Assembly (NCBI GenBank): GCA_938029515.1
Contig: CALJAQ010000178.1
Coordinates: 1 to 5,421 of the forward strand
Length of the DNA stretch: 5,421 bases
Source of the DNA: an uncultured Nitrososphaerales archaeon
GTDB taxonomy: Archaea > Thermoproteota > Nitrososphaeria > Nitrososphaerales > JAAOZN01
Reading direction: 5' to 3'
A program made the translations under genes and the position numbers. Under the pieces are notes generated by a model. That model worked only from the letters and a program-made list of their open reading frames with translations. It was not told the DNA's origin and made no database searches. Positions 1 to 4,416 of this stretch are shown one piece after another; position 1 is the first letter of the stretch, and every line of letters starts with the position of its first letter.

Positions 1-1
1 T

Positions 2-167
2 AAGAAGGAGAGGCAATCCATCAAAAGATCCTTCTCCTCGATAAAAACATTCAGGAGCGTCACCAAAAGATGTGAAAGATTAGCGATAACACCCCACATT
101 CGTACACAACCTACATAACACTCTACCCCAGAATATTGAAATGAGTTCTAAGGGGCGTTGTCCGTAA
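2..167 (+). pseudogene. IS5-like transposase, C-terminal remnant
   Basis: No intact ORF is present. In the frame starting at base 2 the translation contains SIKRSFSSIKTFRSVTKRCE, which resembles the conserved C-terminal part of IS5-type DDE transposases, where the catalytic Glu lies just before a [FW]xxxK-[AS]-[FL]-R-R-[IV]-x-x-RYE-type stretch. The frame stops at 116-118. A second frame (99-167) continues with FVHNLHNTLPQNIEMSS, similar to the hydrophobic tail that ends such proteins, so at least one frameshift lies near 90-100. In the Glu position I read Lys (SIKRSF), so the fragment would be catalytically dead. The rest lies beyond the left edge or is lost. The identification rests on pattern memory of the family over about 55 residues; chance similarity is possible. 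Confidence 0.5.
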
Positions 168-172
168 AGTAG

Positions 173-575
173 ATGAAAATGGTTTTTAACCCTCTTTGGT
201 TGTAGAGGGTACATTTGACTACTTCGACTCAGTCATTGTGAACCTTCTTCAGGACGGTAGGCCCAAGACATTTGATGAGCTTATGGGTGGTGCTGGTTCG
301 CCCGCTCCACTATGACATCACACCTTAGGCATCTTGTTGGTGAGGGTGTAGTCGTCAGAGAGCAGATCGTGGCTAAGAGGAGGGGTGGACCTAAGTTCAC
401 CTACGGGCTGTCAAAGGCACTTGCCAGACCGTCAAGTTCCTACCTGCCCGCAGACATAGTGACCCTGACCTTCCAGAAGCTCAGACACGCATGCAGATTT
501 GGGAAGAGAGGATGGTGCAGAGAAGTAAGAAAGAAATGCTCCCAAGAGAACTGCCCCCTAATCATAAGGAAATAA
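173..575 (+). pseudogene. winged-helix regulator with Cys motif, frameshifted
   Basis: Three reading-frame segments join into one coherent protein of about 134 residues if one T is restored at each of two places. Segment 1 starts at ATG 173 (or ATG 179) and reads MKMVFNPL. Near 194-197 (CTTT) the frame shifts to LVVEGTFDYFDSVIVNLL and continues through GRPKTFDELMGGAG. Near 296-299 (GGTTC) it shifts again to FARSTMTSHLRHLVGEG and stays open to the TAA at 573-575. The middle part has the layout of a winged helix-turn-helix domain: recognition helix around ARSTMTSHLRHL, then a basic wing (VVVREQIVAKRRGGPKFTYGL). The C-terminus holds four cysteines, C-x7-C-x6-C-x4-C, which could bind a metal or Fe-S cluster. 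Such proteins are presumed DNA-binding regulators; target and effector are unknown. It lies between two transposase remnants in a decayed tract, so a true pseudogene is favoured, but sequencing error at the two short T runs cannot be excluded. Confidence 0.65.
189..210. repeat. 7-bp inverted repeat inside the regulator remnant
   Basis: ACCCTCT (189-195) and AGAGGGT (204-210) are perfect inverted copies around an 8-base spacer. The repeat sits at the first frameshift of the regulator remnant and spans its early codons. It is not followed by a T run, so a terminator role is not supported. It may be chance, or a hairpin that favoured the indel. Confidence 0.35.
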
Positions 576-958
576 AATCCATTTTTGTTCCTAACATAAC
601 AACATCAGCTGAAGATGAGCATGATTCAAGCGGCTCAATGATCTACTGAGGTCTTAGAGAAGCCTCCAAAAGAGCTTTATGCTGACCCAGCATACGATAC
701 TGAAGCCATAAGGGCAGCTGTCCTCCACGAATGTAGAGGCGAACATACCTGTAAACCCTAGGAATAAGAGAAAACCCATACAACATATAGAGATTTACAA
801 GAAAATGAAATCAGCAGCTGAGAGGCTCTACAAATAGCCTAAAAGCCTAAGAAGAATAACGATAAGATATGAAAAGCCAGCAACAACATACAAAACCCTC
901 ATAACCATACCATCCATAACAACACATTTAGATACAAGTTTAGAGATGAGTTTCATAA
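576..958 (+). pseudogene. IS5-like DDE transposase, decayed C-terminal half
   Basis: The translation is recognisable across three frames. FVPNITTSAEDEHDSSG (about 585-635) resembles the segment ending in a T-x-A-x-x-HDS pattern that precedes the second catalytic Asp. After a shift near 636-652, KELYADPAYDTEAIR (673-717) carries that second Asp in the typical YADxAYDT context. After another shift near 731-740, ANIPVNPRNKRKPIQHIEIY leads to AAERLYK-stop-PKSLRRITIRYE, where ERLY supplies the catalytic Glu position and the in-frame TAG at about 835-837 replaces what is normally a Trp before LK. The frame ends at TAA around 956-958 after MSFINMRV. The N-terminal half with the first Asp is absent: the remnant begins right after the stop of the regulator remnant. 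I recognise no terminal inverted repeats. The element is dead. Confidence 0.68.
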
Positions 959-1070
959 ATATGAGAGTTTAAAGCCTAGAAGTAGATTTACTAAGCATAA
1001 AACGAGCAGAGATTTTAGCGACTATTAGACCAAAAGAGCACAGTTCTGACTATTTTGGGCTTCGAATATG
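959..1070. other. no recognisable gene
   Basis: This A/T-rich stretch lies between the end of the transposase remnant and the 3' end of tRNA-Ser. I see no ORF, repeat or RNA gene. On the minus strand a TTTT tract (complement of 1031-1037) lies about 35 bases past the tRNA-Ser 3' end and could end transcription, but this is weak. Confidence 0.5.
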
Positions 1071-1119
1071 CGCCGGGAGAGGGATTCGAACCCTCGAGAC
1101 CCAGATCGGGTCACGGGCT

Positions 1120-1131
1120 GTCGTGGAGGCG
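1120..1131 (-). other. tRNA-Ser intron 3 (canonical 37/38, 12 nt)
   Basis: The intron is CGCCTCCACGAC, between G37 and A38 of the anticodon loop. Bulges AG^C and AC^A flank a central helix CUUG/CACG that has one U-C mismatch, so the motif is relaxed. Removal gives the loop CUUGAGA, the usual loop of archaeal tRNA-Ser(UGA). The intron is very short. Confidence 0.8.
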
Positions 1132-1139
1132 CTCAAGGC

Positions 1140-1168
1140 TTACGCTTCACCCAATTTGTTGAGTGAAT
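1140..1168 (-). other. tRNA-Ser intron 2 (position 29/30, 29 nt)
   Basis: The intron lies in the 5' strand of the anticodon stem. It contains a 7-bp inner helix UUCACUC/GGGUGAA with an 8-nt loop, then a 3-nt bulge GG^A, a 4-bp central helix GCGC/GCGU, and a second 3-nt bulge AA^G. This is the motif cut by the archaeal tRNA splicing endonuclease. The predicted cuts join CGG to GC, exactly restoring the stem CGGGC that pairs with GCCCG. Confidence 0.88.
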
Positions 1169-1178
1169 CCGCGCATTA

Positions 1179-1192
1179 CTGTGGATTCTTTT
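1179..1192 (-). other. tRNA-Ser intron 1 (D-loop, 14 nt)
   Basis: The insert is AAAAGAATCCACAG in the D-loop. Exon GUGG pairs with intron CCAC (4 bp), flanked by 3-nt bulges AC^A and AG^U. The hairpin closes directly with a 7-nt loop, a relaxed bulge-helix-loop form without an inner helix. Removal gives the ordinary D-loop GAGUGGACUAA between GCA and UGC, with G18G19 retained. Confidence 0.75.
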
Positions 1193-1233
1193 GTCCACTC
1201 TGCCATCCCGGCGCCTTTACCTCTGTTGACGCT

Positions 1234-1242
1234 TCATATTAG
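1234..1242 (-). promoter_or_regulatory. TATA box for tRNA-Ser
   Basis: On the minus strand CTAATATGA is centred about 26 bases before the mature tRNA-Ser 5' end at 1212, the spacing expected between an archaeal TATA box and its start site. It overlaps the TAA stop codon of the preceding gene (1239-1241). The match to the consensus is moderate. Confidence 0.45.
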
Positions 1243-1847
1243 AGCTTCGCTGCTAACTCATTCAAGGCGATCTTGTTTGATGCTTTGATCTTTACAGCTA
1301 CAGCTTTGGCTACGATGTATCCTATGGGTACTGTGTAGAGCGCGAGTGTTGTGTTGAATGTGCCTATAAGCGGCAGAAGTGGTGTTATGGCCGCTTCTGG
1401 TATGCTGAAGCCTATAGGTGGAGGATATCTGAGCAATGCATAATTCATTATGGTCATAGCCGCAACTCTGCTTACCGCACCTAAAAGCGTAGATAATAGA
1501 GGTGTGAGGATGCTTCTAAGCTGGTGTGAATGCTTTACGCGAAGGGCTGCTGAAATACCAAGTAGCATACTTAAAACAGCAACCATATTGTAGAAGGGGC
1601 CTGTTGGTAGGGCACCGGGAAACAGTACTAGTAGAGCTGCTGTGTTAATAAATGTGATTATTACACCTACCTTCAACCCGTATAGGATGAGGGCTGCAAC
1701 GATAGGTATCTCCCAGATCTGGTAGTATAGGAAGGGTGCAAGAGGGAACGGAATCTTTATTGGGGAGAGGTTGAGAGCTAGGGTTAATGCTGTGAAGAGG
1801 GCTGTTGAAGCGATAAGGCTGCTTCTACGCTTCGCCAATTTCGCCAT
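1239..1847 (-). CDS. ECF transporter S component, RibU-like
   Basis: The gene encodes a 202-residue, very hydrophobic protein with about six membrane segments (roughly 10-27, 46-58, 60-77, 86-104, 112-138, 156-185), the size and layout of the substrate-binding S subunit of energy-coupling-factor vitamin importers. TM1 carries an AxxxA pattern (A16-A20), which in this superfamily helps dock to the EcfT subunit. The loop before TM2, with KIPFPLAPFLYYQIWEIPIV (residues 31-50), resembles the riboflavin S component RibU, where a Pro-rich FLK[YL]DFSDIP stretch occupies this position. This supports a flavin-type substrate, but specificity is inferred. No ATPase or EcfT gene is visible, so a shared energising module encoded elsewhere would be expected. 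ATG 1847 is chosen because a TATA box lies about 26 bases upstream, implying a leaderless or nearly leaderless message. A Lys/Arg-rich N-terminus fits the cytoplasmic side. Confidence 0.72.
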   Translation of the reverse strand: MAKLAKRRSSLIASTALFTALTLALNLSPIKIPFPLAPFLYYQIWEIPIVAALILYGLKVGVIITFINTAALLVLFPGALPTGPFYNMVAVLSMLLGISAALRVKHSHQLRSILTPLLSTLLGAVSRVAAMTIMNYALLRYPPPIGFSIPEAAITPLLPLIGTFNTTLALYTVPIGYIVAKAVAVKIKASNKIALNELAAKL

Positions 1848-1870
1848 CCCTTTTACTTCATTGTCCTTAT

Positions 1871-1880
1871 TATTTAAATT
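1871..1880 (-). promoter_or_regulatory. TATA box of the RibU-like gene
   Basis: On the minus strand AATTTAAATA is a strong archaeal TATA-like element, preceded by an A-rich BRE-like GAAAA. Its centre is about 27 bases before the ATG at 1847, placing the start site at or within a base or two of the start codon. The TTTAAA core is symmetric, so it might also serve the plus strand. Confidence 0.6.
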
Positions 1881-1900
1881 TTCTGGTTATTACCAGAAAA
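1879..1900. promoter_or_regulatory. 9-bp perfect inverted repeat, putative operator
   Basis: TTTTCTGGT (1879-1887) and ACCAGAAAA (1892-1900) are perfect inverted copies around the spacer TATT. The repeat abuts and slightly overlaps the TATA/BRE region of the RibU-like gene, a position where a bound dimer would block or assist TBP/TFB. In archaea flavin uptake and synthesis genes can be controlled by the regulator-kinase RbkR, so an RbkR site is one candidate, but I cannot match the motif from memory. Confidence 0.5.
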
Positions 1901-1953
1901 ATTGTAAAGGTGGGCAAAGAAAATTAACTAGTAAACAAGCATATAACAACAAG

Positions 1954-2133
1954 TTGTCCTTCCACCCTCTAGAGGCTGATGAAAAGGGAAGTAGAAGCAG
2001 AAAGATCGTCGTAAAGCCTTGTCCAGAATGTGGCAAACCACTCAAAGCAAAATCAGAGAAGCATTGGGAGTACGTGGCATTAGCACATAAAATGTTATCA
2101 AAGAGACATAGGGTCGAATCGAAGAGCGGTTAA
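1954..2133 (+). CDS. possible small zinc-finger-like protein
   Basis: I do not recognise this gene. From TTG 1954 the frame encodes 59 residues, is basic, and contains PCPECGKPLKAK followed by His residues at KHWEYVALAHK. This gives C-x2-C-x10-H-x7-H (with another His 7 residues on, at KRH), similar to but not the standard spacing of C2H2 zinc fingers. The Cys-Pro-x-Cys-Gly-Lys knuckle is the main reason to think it real, together with an open frame ending in TAA just 2 bases before the tRNA-His CCA end. TTG starts are used by fixX and fixA nearby, but no ribosome binding site precedes this one. AAGGTGGG at 1905-1912 leads only to a short GTG frame closed by TAA. The same frame is open further upstream, but there it is antisense to the S-component gene. 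The start and even coding status are uncertain; it could be a gene fragment. Confidence 0.4.
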   Translation: MSFHPLEADEKGSRSRKIVVKPCPECGKPLKAKSEKHWEYVALAHKMLSKRHRVESKSG

Positions 2134-2135
2134 GA

Positions 2136-2213
2136 TGGGGCCGCCGGTGGGATTTGAACCCACGCTGAGGGCTCCACAGGCCCCTATGCTAGCCAGGCTA
2201 CACCACAGCGGCC
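2136..2213 (-). tRNA. tRNA-His(GUG), with encoded G-1 and CCA
   Basis: Reading the minus strand, G-1 (2213) precedes acceptor GCCGCUG (2212-2206), which pairs with CGGCGGC (2146-2140, including a U-G pair). The discriminator is C73 (2139), and CCA follows in the DNA (2138-2136). G-1 with C73 is the histidine identity element. The anticodon stem GGGGC/GCCCU encloses loop CUGUGGA, with anticodon GUG at 2175-2177. The T arm is GUGGG-UUCAAAU-CCCAC. There is no intron. It is transcribed in the same direction as the fix operon, 51 bases after the fixB stop. Confidence 0.97.
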
Positions 2214-2240
2214 ACTTAGTTTAAGAGGCGTAGTAGGTGG

Positions 2241-2250
2241 GAATAATATG
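2241..2250 (-). promoter_or_regulatory. possible TATA box for tRNA-His
   Basis: On the minus strand CATATTATTC lies about 33 bases before the tRNA 5' end, which would place the start site some 7 bases upstream of the mature 5' end. It falls in the 51-base gap after fixB. Alternatively the tRNA could be cut from fix-operon readthrough. Confidence 0.35.
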
Positions 2251-2264
2251 TTTTACCTTTAGAT

Positions 2265-3320
2265 TTAGGCGTTTTTATTCTCTGGGTTGCTCTGCTTTTG
2301 CAGCTTCTTGACCGCTTTGATTAACGCTGGTATGACTTCTGTATAGTCTCCTACTAGGCCGTAGTCGCAGTTGTTGAAGATAGGTGCATCTGGATCTTGG
2401 TTTACCGCTACTACGCATCTGGCTTCTCTTATGCCGTAGAGGTGCTGAACCGCTCCACTTATCCCTACTGCGAAGTATATGTCTGAGCGAACTGTCTTGC
2501 CGCTCTGCCCAACCTGCTTATCGTGGTTTATCCAGCCGGCGTCAACAGCTTTTCTTGAGCCTGAGACCTCTCCTCCTATTGCTCTCGCGAATTCTTGTAG
2601 TAGAGTGAAGCCTTCTTTACTCCCCAACCCTTTGCCTCCTGATACGAGGATCTTTGCTTTTTCTATTGGGACTGTTCCTCTGCTGAAGCGTGTTCTGTTG
2701 ATTATCTTTACACCACATACGTCAGCCACCTTTGGTTGGGTATGTATGATTTCTCCTTCTCGTGCTAGGTTCTTTTCTGGTGTTGGGAAGACGTTTGGGC
2801 GTGCGGTGAATATTGCCGGCCTTCTGTTTAATGTGCGTATGTGGGCTATCAGGTATGCCCCGAAGGTTGGTCTTACGCCAAGCACATCTTTTGCAGCTTG
2901 GTCTACTTCAAATGATGTGCAGTCTGCTGTTATGCCTGTCCTTAGGATGTTGGCTACGTAGGGTGTGAACTCTCTACCACGCATCGTGCCGCTCACCAAG
3001 ATCACCTCAGGCTTATACTCTTTGGCTAACGATGCTAAAGCCTCTGCGTACAGCGCTGCGTAGTATTCCTCAAACCTCTTGTCGTCTGCTACGAATACTT
3101 TGTCTGCCCCATAGTATATTGCTTCACGCGCTAGTTGAGAGACATCTCTTCCAATAAGCACACCGCCTACATACGTCTCCTTTTTATGCGCTAAGTTCCT
3201 CGCTACCCCAAGCATCTGCAAACCCCCTTCACTAAGAGCGCCATCTTCTACTTCGAGATACACCCAGATCCCTTCGTATTCTGCTGGGTTAATCTTATCC
3301 CACTCAGAGCAGATTGACAT
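2265..3320 (-). CDS. fixB: electron-transfer flavoprotein alpha subunit FixB/EtfA
   Basis: This is the alpha subunit of the electron-transfer flavoprotein, the partner of FixA; it carries the FAD that passes electrons on towards FixC. From ATG 3320 the protein has 351 residues. The N-terminal domain (about 17-200) is the ETF alpha/beta-type fold, beginning GIWVYLEVEDG. The C-terminal FAD-binding domain (about 222-340) shows GSRKAVDAGW (254-263), QVGQSGKTV (269-277), GISGAVQHLYGI (286-297) and VNQDPDAPIF (306-315), all standard EtfA FAD-contact motifs. A longer reading from TTG 3356 overlaps fixA by 26 bases. I prefer ATG 3320 because AGGTGG (3332-3327) lies 6 bases upstream and the gene then starts 10 bases after the fixA stop. 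Last gene of the operon as seen; no clear terminator follows. The final residues (KQSNPENKNA) look disordered. Confidence 0.95.
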   Translation of the reverse strand: MSICSEWDKINPAEYEGIWVYLEVEDGALSEGGLQMLGVARNLAHKKETYVGGVLIGRDVSQLAREAIYYGADKVFVADDKRFEEYYAALYAEALASLAKEYKPEVILVSGTMRGREFTPYVANILRTGITADCTSFEVDQAAKDVLGVRPTFGAYLIAHIRTLNRRPAIFTARPNVFPTPEKNLAREGEIIHTQPKVADVCGVKIINRTRFSRGTVPIEKAKILVSGGKGLGSKEGFTLLQEFARAIGGEVSGSRKAVDAGWINHDKQVGQSGKTVRSDIYFAVGISGAVQHLYGIREARCVVAVNQDPDAPIFNNCDYGLVGDYTEVIPALIKAVKKLQKQSNPENKNA

Positions 3321-3326
3321 CCTCAG

Positions 3327-3332
3327 CCACCT
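3327..3332 (-). promoter_or_regulatory. fixB ribosome binding site
   Basis: AGGTGG on the minus strand lies 6 bases before ATG 3320 and overlaps the fixA stop codon. It decides the fixB start in favour of the ATG over the upstream TTG 3356. Confidence 0.7.
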
Positions 3333-4128
3333 AAATCTTAAGGAGACGCTCTTCAACCAACCTCTTTACCAACCATTCCGCAGCTTCATCTAGATCCCTA
3401 GGTTGGCAGACCACCTTTTTCCTAGGCACTTCAGGCACGAAGCTTGTCTTCTTCACTATAGTCGGTGATCCTTTTAAGCCTACGCAACTTACTTCTAAAC
3501 CTAGAGTCTTATTATTCCAAACTTCAATAACTGGTTCACTCCTACAACGTAGCTTGTGGCTGAGCTTGACCCTCCGAGGTTTGGTTGAGTGCATAGCAGC
3601 AGCTAAAAGCGCAGGCAATGTTAACTCATACTCTTCATAAGCATCTTCAAGCAGCCTCTTAGCCCAGATCTTACCACCCCCTAGATACTTTACATCGACA
3701 ACATAGTAGAGGTATGGTATGTGAAGCCAAGAAGCGATCTGCGCACCTATGTGTGCTGTCGAGCTATCTACTGTTTCTTGACCTACTAGCATGAGGTCAA
3801 ACTTAAGCCTGCTTATGGCTTTTGCAAGCGTGTAGGAGGTGGCTAACGTGTCAGCACCAGCATATACCATGTCGGTGACTAGCATAGCCTTATCACACCC
3901 CATCCCGATAGCGTGCTCCAGACCTAGCTTAGCAGACGGTGGAGCCATAGTTATCGTAGTAACACTACCACCATACCTATCCTTTAGAGTTAGAGCCATT
4001 TCTAACGCGTGTAGGTCGTGAGGATTGATTACGCTGGGCACACCGGTTCTGATTAAAGTGCCTGTCTTCTGATCTATGTTCACTGAAGTTGTGTTAGGCA
4101 CCCATTTTACGCAAACCACTATATTCAA
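3331..4128 (-). CDS. fixA: electron-transfer flavoprotein beta subunit FixA/EtfB
   Basis: This is the beta subunit of the electron-transfer flavoprotein; with FixB it forms the FixAB heterodimer. In bifurcating ETFs FixA holds the flavin that takes a hydride from NADH. The protein has 265 residues, normal for the family. It opens with MNIVVCVKWVPNT, the typical EtfB N-terminus. Further motifs are VINPHDLHALE (33-43), GCDKAMLVTD (77-86), GADT (91-94), the nucleotide-binding stretch GQETVDSSTAHIGAQIA (116-132) and LKGSPTIVKKTSFVP (218-232). The start is TTG 4128, with GGGTGA (4140-4135) 6 bases upstream, overlapping the fixX stop; the gap to fixX is 6 bases. Whether it binds FAD (bifurcating) or AMP cannot be proven here, but the company of fixC and fixX argues for the bifurcating type. 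Confidence 0.95.
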   Translation of the reverse strand: MNIVVCVKWVPNTTSVNIDQKTGTLIRTGVPSVINPHDLHALEMALTLKDRYGGSVTTITMAPPSAKLGLEHAIGMGCDKAMLVTDMVYAGADTLATSYTLAKAISRLKFDLMLVGQETVDSSTAHIGAQIASWLHIPYLYYVVDVKYLGGGKIWAKRLLEDAYEEYELTLPALLAAAMHSTKPRRVKLSHKLRCRSEPVIEVWNNKTLGLEVSCVGLKGSPTIVKKTSFVPEVPRKKVVCQPRDLDEAAEWLVKRLVEERLLKI

Positions 4129-4134
4129 ACCTTG

Positions 4135-4416
4135 TCACCCGAATCTGTAGTGTATACCTTTGCCGCTAACCGGGTAATTCCAATACACAGCGCCGTTTGA
4201 GCAAATAACGCGGCAGGCTCCGCATTCTAAACAGCCTTCGTAGCTGAAGACGATCTTAGAGCCTAAAGGTGTGAAGCAGCCTGCTGGGCAGAGGTTGATA
4301 CAAGCCTTAGAGTCGCAGTTAACACACTTCTCTGAATCCACTTTAATATGCGGCTCATAGTCTACATCCCAAACGTTGTTTATGAGGATGTCTTCCAAGC
4401 GGAGGGGTTTGCTCAA
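4135..4416 (-). CDS. fixX: ferredoxin-like protein FixX
   Basis: This is the iron-sulfur subunit of the FixABCX complex, passing low-potential electrons from the FixAB flavins to ferredoxin or flavodoxin. Its 93 residues contain two four-Cys groups, C31-x2-C34-x4-C39-x3-C43-P and C62-x2-C65-x2-C68-x3-C72, which fit two [4Fe-4S] clusters; C47 is extra. The C-terminus WNYPVSGKGIHYRFG matches the characteristic end of FixX and separates it from ordinary ferredoxins. The start is TTG 4416, overlapping the fixC TGA (TTGA). AGGTGG (4432-4427) lies 10 bases upstream. No ATG is available between this point and the first cluster. Confidence 0.95.
   Translation of the reverse strand: MSKPLRLEDILINNVWDVDYEPHIKVDSEKCVNCDSKACINLCPAGCFTPLGSKIVFSYEGCLECGACRVICSNGAVYWNYPVSGKGIHYRFG

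Larger units (their letters stand above)
1071..1212 (-). tRNA. tRNA-Ser(UGA) with three introns
   Basis: Reading the minus strand from 1212: acceptor GCCGGGA pairs with TCCCGGC, and the discriminator is G73, as expected for serine. The T arm is GAGGG-TTCGAAT-CCCTC, and the long variable arm GACCC-GATCT-GGGTC makes this a type II tRNA. The D arm is GCA...TGC around GAGTGGAC plus TAA. The primary transcript of 142 nt is too long. Removing three inserts (1179-1192, 1140-1168, 1120-1131) gives an 87-nt tRNA with a perfect anticodon stem CGGGC/GCCCG and loop CUUGAGA; the anticodon UGA is at 1133-1135. Each insert has a bulge-helix-bulge-like junction. CCA is not encoded (CAT follows the discriminator). 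The tRNA reads UCA and related UCN serine codons. Identity is firm; intron ends are inferred from structure. Confidence 0.94.

Noticed and set aside
151..170. GGGGCGTTGTCCGTAAAG as an IS terminal repeat
   Set aside because: It lies where the first transposase remnant ends, but I found no inverted partner in the window.
312..575. Intact 87-residue gene starting at ATG 312
   Set aside because: This ATG falls inside the recognition-helix region; the first half of the winged helix is encoded upstream in another frame, so it is a broken gene, not a short one.
1090..1170. Alternative reading with CACG/CGTG (complement around 1111-1126) as the variable arm
   Set aside because: That leaves no acceptable anticodon stem. 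Using GACCC/GGGTC as the variable arm gives a perfect stem, the usual loop CUUGAGA and an 87-nt tRNA.
1771..1953. Upstream extension of the small zinc-finger-like ORF
   Set aside because: The first part is antisense to the start of the RibU-like gene and the rest crosses its promoter. Only the part from 1954 has coding-like content.
2384..2961. Open plus-strand frames (2384-2608 and 2479-2961)
   Set aside because: They lie antisense inside fixB, whose product has clear family motifs. The translations show no recognisable domain.
3321..3356. TTG 3356 as the fixB start (363 residues)
   Set aside because: It would overlap fixA by 26 bases and adds 12 residues with no family support. ATG 3320 has a well-placed AGGTGG.
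3839..4021. Plus-strand frame of 60 codons
   Set aside because: It is antisense to fixA and has no motif of its own.
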